Source: Caryophanales bacterium UBA4694
Lineage (GTDB): Bacteria > Bacillota_I > Bacilli_A > RFN20 > CAG-288
Assembly: GCA_002404835.1 (NCBI GenBank)
Contig: DHKM01000035.1
Location: 102,981-166,980, forward strand
Reading direction: 5' to 3'
DNA: 64,000 nucleotides
Part shown: piece by piece, positions 53,546 to 61,860 of the stretch
Position numbering within the stretch: the stretch's first letter is position 1
Layout: each line of letters opens with the position of its first letter
Position numbers and translations under genes: made by a program
Notes under the pieces: model-generated
What the model was told of the DNA's origin: nothing
What the model saw: only the letters and a program-made list of their open reading frames with translations
Database searches by the model: none

Positions 53546-55470
53546 GCAAAGAATCATATTCTTTGAGTGCAAAAGAAGCAGAGGAACAAATAAGACAGTT
53601 AAAGAAGGTTTTTTCTGTTGTAAGAATCCTAAAAAAAGATGAAATCGGTGCAATCTGCTCAAAAGAGAATGGTTCAAAACTTCAATGTCCATGCTATTCT
53701 TTCTGGGAAAAAGATAACCCATGCGATAACTGTACCTCGATTAGGGCACTTCATCTTAAATCGGATCAAGTAAAAATCGAATTTTCAAAAGACGGAGCCT
53801 ATTTTGTTGTTTCTCGTTATCTTGAAATCGATGGCAGGCCTTGTGTCATGGAATTGTTAAGGGAATTCGATGATTCCAACATCGTAGACATCAGTGGCCA
53901 GGAAAAACTGATAAAACATATCAATATGTTCTATGAGAAGACATATGTGGATGTTCTTACTGGTTCTTATAATCGCCGTTACTATGAAGAAAAAATCAAA
54001 GAAAGTTCGTTTAAATGCTGTGTCGCCATGATCGATTTAGATGATTTCAAAGTCTATAATGATGCCTATGGACATATAGCGGGTGACTATGTTTTGAAGG
54101 TTTTTGCAAAAGAGCTTCAAAAGAATTTGGAAAGTGAAGATCGGCTGATTCGCTATGGTGGGGATGAATTCCTTCTTTTGATACCGAATGTTACAAGAGA
54201 AAATTTTGCCATTAGGCTTCAGACGATACTTAAACCTTTGAAAAATATTGTTTTTCCCGGATATGCGGAAATCAATTTGACTTTCAGCGCAGGGGCCACG
54301 TTCTCAGATTCAGAGAATATAGTTGAATCTGTCAAGCGAGCAGATCGCTTCCTTTATTGCGCCAAGGCCAAAAAGAACACTCTTGTCACGGATGACAATA
54401 TACAAATTTCGGATTCCAATGATAAGATCAATATATTGGTTGTCGATGATTCTTCCATCAATAGGGATATTCTTTGTTCTATTCTGAGCAATGAATTTAA
54501 TGTTATTGAAGCTGACGGAGGAAGAAGTTGCGTTAAGATCCTTGAACAATCTTCGAATCATATTTCGTTAGTTCTTCTTGATATATTGATGCCTGATATG
54601 GACGGGTTTGAGGTCCTAAAATTTATGAGGAATCATCATCTTCTCGAATCGATTCCAGTCATTACGATTACCGGAGATGAATCGCCTCTTACGATAAGAA
54701 GAGCCTATGAGATGGGTGTTTCCGATTTTATCAGCAGACCATTCGATGCCAAAGTAGTTTATCGTCGTGTTCTGAATACCATTAATCTATACCAAAAGCA
54801 AAGAAGACTTCTTTTTTCTGTTTCAAGCGAAATCCTTCAAAAAGAAAAGTGCAGCCATATTCTTGTCGATATTTTAAGTCAATTGACGGAGTTCCGTTCT
54901 GGGATCGGCAAGGAACATATCACGAACATCAATAAAATTACGGAACTTCTCCTTATTCGATTGATGAAGAAGACCGATAAATACAAACTGAAAAAAGAAG
55001 ATATTTATTTAATTGCTACAGCTTCTGCCTTACATGATATCGGAAAAGTTGAGATTGATACCAAGATTTTGAATAAACCCGGAAAACTCACTAAGGAAGA
55101 ATTCGAAATAGTTAAGAAACATACGGTTCTTGGTGCTGCTATGGTGATGAATATCCGGGAATATCAAAATGAGCCATTGGTCAAATATGCTTATCAAATT
55201 TGTCTTTACCATCATGAGAAATTTGATGGTAAAGGATATCCGAAAGGATTGAAGGGGGATGATATCCCAATTGCAGCCCAAGTGGTTTCGATGGCGGATG
55301 TCTATGATGCATTGACCGCTGAAAGGGTCTATAAGAAGGCTTATTCTCAAGATGAGGCATTGAGGATGATATTAGATGGACAGTGTGGTCAATTCAATCC
55401 ATTACTTGTGGAATGCCTTCTTGAAATCAAGGATTCCCTGAAAAAGGACAAACACGGTGAAATCATCTGA
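53542..55470 (+). CDS. GGDEF-REC-HD-GYP cyclic-di-GMP protein with Cys cluster
   Basis: This 642-residue cytosolic protein combines three modules. A small N-terminal domain holds Cys39 and the CxC-x9-CxxC motif (Cys49, 51, 61, 64), perhaps a heme, zinc or iron-sulfur sensor. GGDEF (Gly206-Phe210) would make c-di-GMP; no RxxD inhibitory site is seen. A receiver domain (about 290-405, Asp in LLDILMPDMDG) is followed by an HD-GYP domain with ALHDIGK, YHHEKFDGKGYP and MADVYDAL that would break c-di-GMP. AAGGAGG precedes the ATG, which overlaps the preceding kinase by 4 bp. It should receive phosphate from the sensor kinase and set c-di-GMP levels. Confidence 0.94.
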   Translation: MSKESYSLSAKEAEEQIRQLKKVFSVVRILKKDEIGAICSKENGSKLQCPCYSFWEKDNPCDNCTSIRALHLKSDQVKIEFSKDGAYFVVSRYLEIDGRPCVMELLREFDDSNIVDISGQEKLIKHINMFYEKTYVDVLTGSYNRRYYEEKIKESSFKCCVAMIDLDDFKVYNDAYGHIAGDYVLKVFAKELQKNLESEDRLIRYGGDEFLLLIPNVTRENFAIRLQTILKPLKNIVFPGYAEINLTFSAGATFSDSENIVESVKRADRFLYCAKAKKNTLVTDDNIQISDSNDKINILVVDDSSINRDILCSILSNEFNVIEADGGRSCVKILEQSSNHISLVLLDILMPDMDGFEVLKFMRNHHLLESIPVITITGDESPLTIRRAYEMGVSDFISRPFDAKVVYRRVLNTINLYQKQRRLLFSVSSEILQKEKCSHILVDILSQLTEFRSGIGKEHITNINKITELLLIRLMKKTDKYKLKKEDIYLIATASALHDIGKVEIDTKILNKPGKLTKEEFEIVKKHTVLGAAMVMNIREYQNEPLVKYAYQICLYHHEKFDGKGYPKGLKGDDIPIAAQVVSMADVYDALTAERVYKKAYSQDEALRMILDGQCGQFNPLLVECLLEIKDSLKKDKHGEII

Positions 55471-55494
55471 GTTTGATTTTGCTAACAGAAAAAT

Positions 55495-55534
55495 CATCCT
55501 GGAAATTGAAAGGAGAACAGGCGCCTCCAGGATG
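55495..55534 (+). promoter_or_regulatory. Stem-loop holding the ribosome site of the Hpt gene
   Basis: CATCCTGG (55495-55502) and CCAGGATG (55527-55534) form a perfect 8-bp stem; the loop contains AAAGGAG, the only strong Shine-Dalgarno sequence before the Hpt gene. It could limit Hpt translation. Confidence 0.45.
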
Positions 55535-55550
55535 TAAGTGCCAAACAGAT

Positions 55551-55904
55551 ATGACAATCAAACAATTTTATGAAACAATCGATGCAGACTACGAAGAAAT
55601 ATTGACTCGGCTTGGATCCGAAAACCTTGTCAAAAAAATCGTTCTTCGTTTCCTAACTGATCCTACCTTTGCTGAGTTTGAAAAGGCATATGAGGCAAAG
55701 GATGCTTCAAAAGCATTCCTGGAAATACATACGCTGAAAGGAATAGCAAGCAATCTTGGATTTGATAAACTATATGAACCGGTTTATCGTCTGACTGAGA
55801 AACTTCGTCCACGTGATTTTTCCTTAGAGGGCATCGATGCTCTTTATCAAGAAGTAAAAAATCAGTATTACCTTGTCTTAGATGCCTTGAAACAAGTGAA
55901 ATGA
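55551..55904 (+). CDS. Hpt phosphotransfer protein
   Basis: This 117-residue helical-bundle protein carries phosphate between receiver domains. The phosphorylated His60 lies in EIHTLKGIASNLGF, the Hpt motif, and the start MTIKQFYETIDADYEEILTRL fits this stand-alone family. I chose the ATG at 55551; an upstream TTG frame exists, but the family starts here. It closes the operon with the hybrid kinase and the GGDEF-REC-HD-GYP protein, so it would relay phosphate from the kinase to the receiver of the c-di-GMP protein. The kinase is interrupted, so the relay may be silent. Confidence 0.9.
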   Translation: MTIKQFYETIDADYEEILTRLGSENLVKKIVLRFLTDPTFAEFEKAYEAKDASKAFLEIHTLKGIASNLGFDKLYEPVYRLTEKLRPRDFSLEGIDALYQEVKNQYYLVLDALKQVK

Positions 55905-55907
55905 TCA

Positions 55908-55943
55908 AAAAGCACTATTCCCGTTTTTGGAAATAGTGCTTTT
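55908..55943 (+). terminator. Terminator of the phosphorelay operon
   Basis: AAAAGCACTATT and AATAGTGCTTTT make a 12-bp stem around a 12-base loop. It follows the Hpt stop by a few bases and is symmetrical enough to work in both directions. Confidence 0.9.
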
Positions 55944-55977
55944 CAGTTATTTTAGCTTAAAGAATCCACTTCTATTC

Positions 55978-56379
55978 TTAAGACATTTCAGTTTCGGTAT
56001 TCTGAATTTCTTTTGCTTTCGCTTTCAGTTTTTCCATTTGCTGATGTAGAAGGTAGTTATTGGTTCTGATTTCTTTTTTTTGATTGGCTTTATAGATTGT
56101 ATATAGGATGCCAGGAATCAGGAACAAAAGGTAGAGAAGAATCGTCAGAAGTTCATCCATTTCAATATAGGTACGAAGTTGTACTTTCAAATTCATGTAT
56201 TTCTCTTGCAAAGCAACAAGTTCAGAATGATTTGGCTGATTAAGATCTCTTTCTACAACGATAATTGTCCTTCTACATGATCTTCCCACTTTTTTTGAAT
56301 AGACGTCTTTGATTTTCCAACCGAATGGAAGATAATCTTCCTTTTGTTCTTCTTTGATTTCTTTTTGTTCTGTTTTCAT
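55978..56379 (-). CDS. Small membrane protein of unknown function
   Basis: This 133-residue protein has a charged N-terminal region with the line WKIKDVYSKKVGRSCRRTIIVVERD, a single membrane segment at about 77-96 (LLTILLYLLFLIPGILYTIY), and a charged coiled-coil-like tail. No family is recognised. It starts two bases after the beta-propeller lipoprotein stop, so it is co-transcribed, though no strong ribosome site is seen. It is the last gene of an operon headed by the XRE-membrane regulator. Confidence 0.7.
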   Translation of the reverse strand: MKTEQKEIKEEQKEDYLPFGWKIKDVYSKKVGRSCRRTIIVVERDLNQPNHSELVALQEKYMNLKVQLRTYIEMDELLTILLYLLFLIPGILYTIYKANQKKEIRTNNYLLHQQMEKLKAKAKEIQNTETEMS

Positions 56380-56381
56380 GT

Positions 56382-58811
56382 TTAGTTTATTTTTGTGATA
56401 TTTCTCGTTTTCAAATTCAACTGGTAATAATGGGCGTCTCCCAATAGGAGCTTTGGTATATAGTTCAGGAAATAAAGATTTTCATTGCTTATGGCCAGCG
56501 AAGTCGCATAGTAGGTTTCTTCATAGGAACAAAGAAGAGTCTGTGTCCCATCTTTATCCGCGTTTTTGCTTACTTTGTAGAAGCCGGCATTTGACGTAGA
56601 AGTGGCTGCATAGGAATAATAGTAAATGTCATTGTTATCGAGGATGAATTCGCTGGGATTTGTCTTTGATGATGCAATCGGGATGCCTTCCTTTAATGTG
56701 CTTAGGTCGGTCTTTTTGATGGAATTGTCCGTTATTCCATTATAAATGTAATAGATATTGTCACCATCGAATTCGAATTGTTTGACGTTTTTGATGTTCT
56801 TGCTTAGAACATTTGATTTCAGATTGGTGGAATCATCATGGATCTGACTGAGATCGATGAATTCGATTTTTCCGTTGTCCTGACCTGAGGCGCAGTTGAT
56901 GAAGTAGAGCTTGTTGTTCTTGATTCTGAAGTTCTTTGCCCCGTTGATATTGGAGAATTTGACGTATTGGGTTCCATCTGGTTTCATTCGGAAGATTCCG
57001 CCACTTGTTCCTAGGAAATTATAATGTGTACCATAGAGATAGGTTCCGTCCGAAACGATTTTCCGACAGTCGTTTGAGGTCAATTTTTTTGCTATTCCTC
57101 CGTTTTTGAGATCTACGCAATAGAGATCGTTGTTGGTAAGTGTGGTAACCTGGTTGAAGTAAAGGATATCCCCTATGATTGAGAAATCATCGACTTTGTT
57201 GCTGCTCAGTTGAGTGAGTACCTTTGTTTTTTCGTCATATCTGTTCAGGGTTTTTCCACGATACATATCTAGGTAGTAGATGCTTCCGTTATAGCTTATG
57301 GATTTTCCTCCGATGTTTGTCGGAGTGGTTTCCGGAGGTACAAAACCAGGAATAAGATCTTTACTCGTCTTTTCCTGAATCCTGTACTCATAGGGATGCA
57401 GATTGTCATTGTCGATGTAAACCAAAGTATTGCTGTCTTTGACATCAAATGAAGTAAGATTTTTTCCACTCAGGATCTGCGTATTTGTCTTGGATGTTAC
57501 ATCAATCTTCCAAATTCCTTTTCTGCTTTCATCGATTTTTCCGTAAAGATCATTGTAGGTGTAATAAAGGAAACCGTCTTTCATGATCAGGTTTTTGCCT
57601 GAGGCATCGGTCAGTTTTTCGATTTTTCTTTCTGATGAATTCAGGTCTATCATACCGATATAATCGTTTAAGGTGGAATGGAAGATTCCATACAGGGAAT
57701 GATCGGATATCATATATTCTTTGATTTCTTGGTCTAGAACAAGTGAAATGCTGTTATTTGTCAGATTTATGCGGTAAAGATGGGAATCCTGTTCCTTGTT
57801 TTGAAAGTAAAGATAATTTCCACTTAGGCTGATCTTGTCTGATCTTCCTTCGAAGATTTTTTCCACCTCCGGTTCCCTCGTGGAGGAATTTTTCACTTTG
57901 TAGATTCCGCAGGATTCTTTCAAGAGCGTGTTTTTAGAGTAGTAATAGGTATTTGAATCGTATTTTACGAAATCGGTAATGTTACTATCGGTATAAAGAA
58001 TCTCTTTGGTTTCTTCCCCATATTCCTTCACGGTGCTTCCAAGGAGGGAGTCGGATAAGGAGAGTACCATGTTAGATTGGCTCTCATTGAGTTTTTTCGG
58101 AACGGAATAATCGACCTGTTTTGCATTCCCCTCTTTATCGATGCGGTAAAGATAGTTATGGTCGAGTGTGTTCATGAAGTAGATGTCTTCATCATGAATC
58201 AAAATCGGTATATCCTTTGTTTCCGATTGTATGGTCAAACTGGCATCCAATTCAAGGTCTTTGTAGTTTTTGTTTGTAAGCCGGATATGATATCGGTAAG
58301 TTCCGACCTGAACAGCTTCGTTGACCTCGTTTCCGTTTTCATCTTTTATGGTTTGGGATGCGGTTGTTCCTTCCGGAAGGAAACCGGTCAGTTTCACAGC
58401 GTCGATATGATTTGAACCGTCATAGGTCAAAGTCACACTTTTGTATTCGATTCCGCTGTACTCGATTGGAAGAATGGTCAAAATCGCTTCTTTGGTAAAG
58501 GATTCATATCCTTCCTTTTTTAAATGTACTTTTGCAGAATAACTTCCACAGTCTTTGTAGGGGTTCCTTCCTTCATAAGAGACATTTGTTCCATCGGGAT
58601 ACCCTTCTGCTTCTTTGAGAATGTGTTCTTTTCCATCGTAGTCGTATGTCTGATCTTCAAAGAGAATGTCTGAAAACTTCTTGGCTAACGTGGAGGATAG
58701 CTGAGAAACGGAATCGGATTTAGATGAATTGTTTACATCCTCTTTCTTGTTTTTACAGGAAGAGAACAGGAGAACTGCTGACAGCAATAATACTTTTTTC
58801 TTGTAAGTCAT
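56382..58811 (-). CDS. Lipoprotein with MBG-like repeats and a beta-propeller
   Basis: This 809-residue lipoprotein (lipobox LFSSC) has two tandem MBG-type Ig-like domains at about 50-195, each with a strand order like YDYDGKEHILKEAEGYP and LTYDGSNHIDAVKLTGF. From about 205 to the end it has repeated units such as SGNYLYFQNKEQDSHLYRIN and IIGDILYFNQVTTL, the pattern of DUF5050-type beta-propellers. It is extracellular, anchored to the membrane, and could be a ligand-binding sensor for the linked XRE-membrane regulator. AAAGGAG precedes the start. Confidence 0.88.
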   Translation of the reverse strand: MTYKKKVLLLSAVLLFSSCKNKKEDVNNSSKSDSVSQLSSTLAKKFSDILFEDQTYDYDGKEHILKEAEGYPDGTNVSYEGRNPYKDCGSYSAKVHLKKEGYESFTKEAILTILPIEYSGIEYKSVTLTYDGSNHIDAVKLTGFLPEGTTASQTIKDENGNEVNEAVQVGTYRYHIRLTNKNYKDLELDASLTIQSETKDIPILIHDEDIYFMNTLDHNYLYRIDKEGNAKQVDYSVPKKLNESQSNMVLSLSDSLLGSTVKEYGEETKEILYTDSNITDFVKYDSNTYYYSKNTLLKESCGIYKVKNSSTREPEVEKIFEGRSDKISLSGNYLYFQNKEQDSHLYRINLTNNSISLVLDQEIKEYMISDHSLYGIFHSTLNDYIGMIDLNSSERKIEKLTDASGKNLIMKDGFLYYTYNDLYGKIDESRKGIWKIDVTSKTNTQILSGKNLTSFDVKDSNTLVYIDNDNLHPYEYRIQEKTSKDLIPGFVPPETTPTNIGGKSISYNGSIYYLDMYRGKTLNRYDEKTKVLTQLSSNKVDDFSIIGDILYFNQVTTLTNNDLYCVDLKNGGIAKKLTSNDCRKIVSDGTYLYGTHYNFLGTSGGIFRMKPDGTQYVKFSNINGAKNFRIKNNKLYFINCASGQDNGKIEFIDLSQIHDDSTNLKSNVLSKNIKNVKQFEFDGDNIYYIYNGITDNSIKKTDLSTLKEGIPIASSKTNPSEFILDNNDIYYYSYAATSTSNAGFYKVSKNADKDGTQTLLCSYEETYYATSLAISNENLYFLNYIPKLLLGDAHYYQLNLKTRNITKIN

Positions 58812-58826
58812 TGATTTGACTCCTTT

Positions 58827-59663
58827 CTATATTGAATTTCGGATGAGAAGGGGAATACAGGAAAAGAAAGAGAGGAATGTTGCCACAAGTAGTGCAAGGA
58901 AGATGAAGAGGACGGAAAAGAAAATACTCAAAACGAAGAACAAAATCTTCATCCCGATAAGCCAGGCAAGTCCATCTGCACTGAAGGAAAAAATCAAACC
59001 AGGAAAGTGGATGGATTTTGTTGCTATGCTAAGAAAGGCTTCGGTGATATAAGACCCTGAGAAAATACAATAAACATCTGCAAAAGCCATATAAGCAAAA
59101 AGAATTGGAAGAAAAATGATTGCCGGAATAGAAAACAAATTGGCATTCAACCCTAAGGCAATGTAACAAAGGATTAGAATGATGATGGAGCAGATGATAC
59201 TTGCCAGAAGAGATTTGAAATCCTCCCTATAGGTGAAAGAATGGAATTTTGGTTTATAATAGTTTTCCGTTTCGGAAGGTGATTTGTCCTCTGAGGGAAT
59301 AGTGGCTTCCTGCTCTTCATTTACATCTTTCGGTTGTACTTGCTTTGTTTCCTGAATGTTTTCTTTCGTTATCTCAATTTCTTTTTTTTCATCCTTTGCT
59401 TCATCTGAATTGACATTGTCTTGGACAGGGACTGGCATATATTGAGGCTTTGTATCATCATTTCCTTTTTCATTGTCGAAGAGATAATCCAAGGAACAAT
59501 CGAAGATTTTTGAAAGCATCCGTATACTTTCGATGTCGGGCTCGTTTGTGTCGCTTTCCCATTTGCTGATCGTCTGAAAAGTGACATTCATCTTTTCGGC
59601 AAGTTCTTTTTGGGTAAGGTTTTTCTGATTTCTTAGGTACTTAATTTTTTGTCCGAATGTCAT
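58827..59663 (-). CDS. XRE-family DNA-binding protein fused to a membrane domain
   Basis: This 278-residue protein has an N-terminal XRE helix-turn-helix (2-63, LTQKELAEKMNVTFQTISKWE), an acidic linker of about 70 residues, and a C-terminal part with four membrane helices from about 155. It may keep DNA-bound regulation at the membrane, as in other membrane-tethered regulators. The linker is rich in Glu, Lys and Pro. It heads the operon with the propeller lipoprotein, and two inverted repeats lie just upstream, which suggests autoregulation. Confidence 0.88.
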   Translation of the reverse strand: MTFGQKIKYLRNQKNLTQKELAEKMNVTFQTISKWESDTNEPDIESIRMLSKIFDCSLDYLFDNEKGNDDTKPQYMPVPVQDNVNSDEAKDEKKEIEITKENIQETKQVQPKDVNEEQEATIPSEDKSPSETENYYKPKFHSFTYREDFKSLLASIICSIIILILCYIALGLNANLFSIPAIIFLPILFAYMAFADVYCIFSGSYITEAFLSIATKSIHFPGLIFSFSADGLAWLIGMKILFFVLSIFFSVLFIFLALLVATFLSFFSCIPLLIRNSI

Positions 59664-59686
59664 GTGTGATTCTCCTTCTTGTCTAG

Positions 59687-59739
59687 TTTCGGTTAAACAC
59701 GTAAATTAGTAAATAACCGAAAAGTTGAAATGATTCAAC
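59687..59739. promoter_or_regulatory. Inverted repeats before the XRE-membrane gene
   Basis: TTTCGGTTA (59687-59695) and TAACCGAAA (59714-59722) are exact 9-bp inverted repeats 18 bp apart; next to them GTTGAAATGATTCAAC (59724-59739) is a palindrome. They fit binding sites for the XRE protein. Confidence 0.6.
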
Positions 59740-60002
59740 GAAAAGGAGAAAAAGTCATTTTTTTGAAAAAAATATCAAAATTTGCATAAAAAACACTTTT
59801 ATTTCTCTTTTTCTGTCAGCTCATTATATATCTCAGAGATAATATTGAGCAAGATTCTTTCCATGAAAAAAGATAACTGAAAACTCGATTTCCGCCTTTA
59901 AGAAAGTTAAAAAATATGAAAATAGATTTGCTTTGTTGATGATTTCCATAAAAAATGGCTTTCTTTAAAGGAAAACCACTTTTTGATAATGGAACCTACT
60001 AC
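59740..60002. other. Gene-free stretch with a terminator
   Basis: About 260 AT-rich bases without a convincing gene. At 59956-59978 TGGCTTTC and GAAAACCA form an 8-bp stem with one wobble pair; on the minus strand it is followed by TTTTTT and ends tcdA. Confidence 0.6.
59950..59978 (-). terminator. Terminator of tcdA
   Basis: The stem TGGTTTTC with GAAAGCCA (minus strand) and seven-base loop is followed by a T run. Confidence 0.7.
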
Positions 60003-60833
60003 TTAAAGATTGTGGGCGGTAGGCCTTTTGTCAGTTGTGAACGGATTGTCATTCCTTTCGTTTTCTTTTTTGTCCTTTGTTTCCATCAGATCTTTTGCGA
60101 CTTGGTAGGCAATTAAAGTTCCTGCGACAGGAGGAACAAAACTAGTTGAACCTGGGATGTCTCTTCTGTCTGTACATTTGCGTTTTGTGTTTGGAGGACA
60201 AACACAATGATAGAGACAGGAATCTGCGGTTTCTTTTTCGTTAGGTCTAGTTGGAGGTTCGGTTGAAAAAACAACCTTGAGGGAATCTATTCCACGTTTT
60301 CTTAACTCATGTCTCATGACTTTGCTTAATGGGTCACCTTTTGTTTCATAGATATCGCATAAAACAAGTTTTGTAGGATCCAGTCTATTTCCACAACCCA
60401 TGGCAGAAATGACGGGAACATTAGCTTTTTTTGCACTTTCGATGATGGAAAGCTTCGCTGTGACGGTATCCAATGCATCTATGACATAATCGAATTTTGA
60501 AAAATCGAACTCTTCCTTCTTATCTGGGAGATAGAAAGTAAGGTGTTTATTGACGATGATTCTTGGATTGATATCATGGATTCTTTCTTCAGCAGCATCC
60601 ACCTTGTATTTGCCATAGGTTTTTCTGGTTGCCAGAATTTGTCGGTTGATGTTTGTCAGACAAACAAGATCGTCGTCGACGAGGTCGAATGAACCGATTC
60701 CGAATCTGGCCAGGGATTCAATGACGTTTCCGCCTACACCTCCGATTCCGAAAACGATGACTTTTTTGTTCCAAAGCTTATAGAGCTTTTCTCTTCCAAC
60801 AAGGAGAGAAGTACGAGAATATTGATTTAACAT
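60003..60833 (-). CDS. tcdA: tRNA threonylcarbamoyladenosine dehydratase (TcdA)
   Basis: This 276-residue ThiF/MoeB-fold enzyme converts t6A37 of tRNA into its cyclic ct6A form with ATP. The nucleotide motif is VFGIGGVGGNVIESLARFGIG, followed by DDDLVCLTNINRQ with the Arg-Gln pair, and DALDTVTAKLSI. A cluster of cysteines (CLYHCVCPPNTKRKC) before GSTSFVPPVAG is typical of TcdA in Clostridia and Bacilli. The length is normal. It is transcribed alone, with a terminator after it; the upstream region is a long gene-free stretch. Confidence 0.93.
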   Translation of the reverse strand: MLNQYSRTSLLVGREKLYKLWNKKVIVFGIGGVGGNVIESLARFGIGSFDLVDDDLVCLTNINRQILATRKTYGKYKVDAAEERIHDINPRIIVNKHLTFYLPDKKEEFDFSKFDYVIDALDTVTAKLSIIESAKKANVPVISAMGCGNRLDPTKLVLCDIYETKGDPLSKVMRHELRKRGIDSLKVVFSTEPPTRPNEKETADSCLYHCVCPPNTKRKCTDRRDIPGSTSFVPPVAGTLIAYQVAKDLMETKDKKENERNDNPFTTDKRPTAHNL

Positions 60834-61202
60834 GACATATGTAATTTACATTCCGTGAAGGGAAAAATCAAGCTGTAAGTGGTGTTAATGTTTTTTTGCA
60901 AAGGCCGGTATTCTGATTTTGTAGTAGAGGCAAAATTTTTTCTAAGAATCTGTAAGCGGTTACTTTATATACTGCAATATTATTTTTTTTCTTAATGTTA
61001 TCCCAAGTTATTCGATTTTTTTTGCAAAAGTATGTGATCCTTACATGATAACGAAAAAAACGTTTTCCCACTAAAAGTGAATCGAATTGGTAAAATGAAG
61101 CTGCTTATTGAGTTGAAAACTTCGGTTCATTCAACTTTTAGAAAGTCGATCGTTTTTTGAAAATTGACAAGGATCATTATTATCTAATGGGGGTAAAAAA
61201 CA
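60834..61202. other. Divergent gene-free stretch with a cre-like site
   Basis: About 370 AT-rich bases between tcdA and the plus-strand lipoprotein. A strong cre-like site lies at 60951-60964, and TTGACA near 61160 may be a -35 box for the lipoprotein. A short minus-strand frame at 60868-61071 looks spurious. Confidence 0.55.
60951..60964. promoter_or_regulatory. Candidate cre site
   Basis: TGTAAGCGGTTACT matches the cre consensus at 13 of 14 positions and is almost palindromic. It lies about 120 bp before tcdA and 240 bp before the lipoprotein gene. Confidence 0.6.
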
Positions 61203-61850
61203 ATGAAAGTAAAGATTCTTTTTTTCCTTCTTCCATTTTTTGTTGGGGCTTGTTCTGCCGGACTATCGTCACATCAGTCTGAATCAATGAAAGATTCAAA
61301 TCAGGACAACGGTACGGAATCTCATGTTTCGGATGATCTTTTATCCGATGATTCCGAACATATTACAGGTCCAGATATTTCATTTGGTTTCATATATAAT
61401 GATTATTCTTCTTTTTATAAGGCATATGGAATCTATAAAAAGAAAAACAAATCATTTCCGCTTTTCTTTTTTGATTTCGATGGCTTTTCTTCTTTTCTAC
61501 CGGAATATCGTCTTATAGCCATAGGCAATTCAAAATATAGTAAGCTGAAGATACCGGATTGTCGTTTGGTTTCTTGCTGTTTTGCTTTTCGGCTCGAATC
61601 GAAGGGAACGATTGACTGCAGATATCAATCAATAGGATTGGAATATAAAGTCGATTATCCGTTTGAACCTTTGGATACTTTTGATAATTCAAAAGTCGGA
61701 ATAAATTTTGATGATAACAATACAATCGGAGTTATGTATTCCGGAGTGAAGATTTTGGATGTTACATTGAGTTTGAATGAAGGTTATTCCGAGACACTTA
61801 AGGAAAATCTTCTGAATCAGTTGAAGGATTCACTGGTTTACCTGGATTGA
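61203..61850 (+). CDS. Lipoprotein of unknown function
   Basis: This 215-residue protein has a signal peptide and lipobox FVGAC, then a Ser/Asp-rich linker to about 60. The mature part is small and aromatic (FFFDFDGFSSFLPEYR), with a C-terminal amphipathic helix. No family is recognised. GGGGGT precedes the start. It lies 10 bp before the broken cysteine-peptidase gene, so the two were probably one operon. Confidence 0.75.
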   Translation: MKVKILFFLLPFFVGACSAGLSSHQSESMKDSNQDNGTESHVSDDLLSDDSEHITGPDISFGFIYNDYSSFYKAYGIYKKKNKSFPLFFFDFDGFSSFLPEYRLIAIGNSKYSKLKIPDCRLVSCCFAFRLESKGTIDCRYQSIGLEYKVDYPFEPLDTFDNSKVGINFDDNNTIGVMYSGVKILDVTLSLNEGYSETLKENLLNQLKDSLVYLD

Positions 61851-61860
61851 AGGAATAAAT

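Noticed and set aside
55441..55560. A c-di-GMP riboswitch in front of the Hpt gene
   Set aside because: The stem-loop lacks the conserved core of both known c-di-GMP riboswitch classes and lies at a coding-region boundary within one operon.
60868..61071. 67-residue minus-strand open frame as a gene
   Set aside because: No ribosome site, biased low-complexity composition, and it lies across a cre-like site in a divergent intergenic region.
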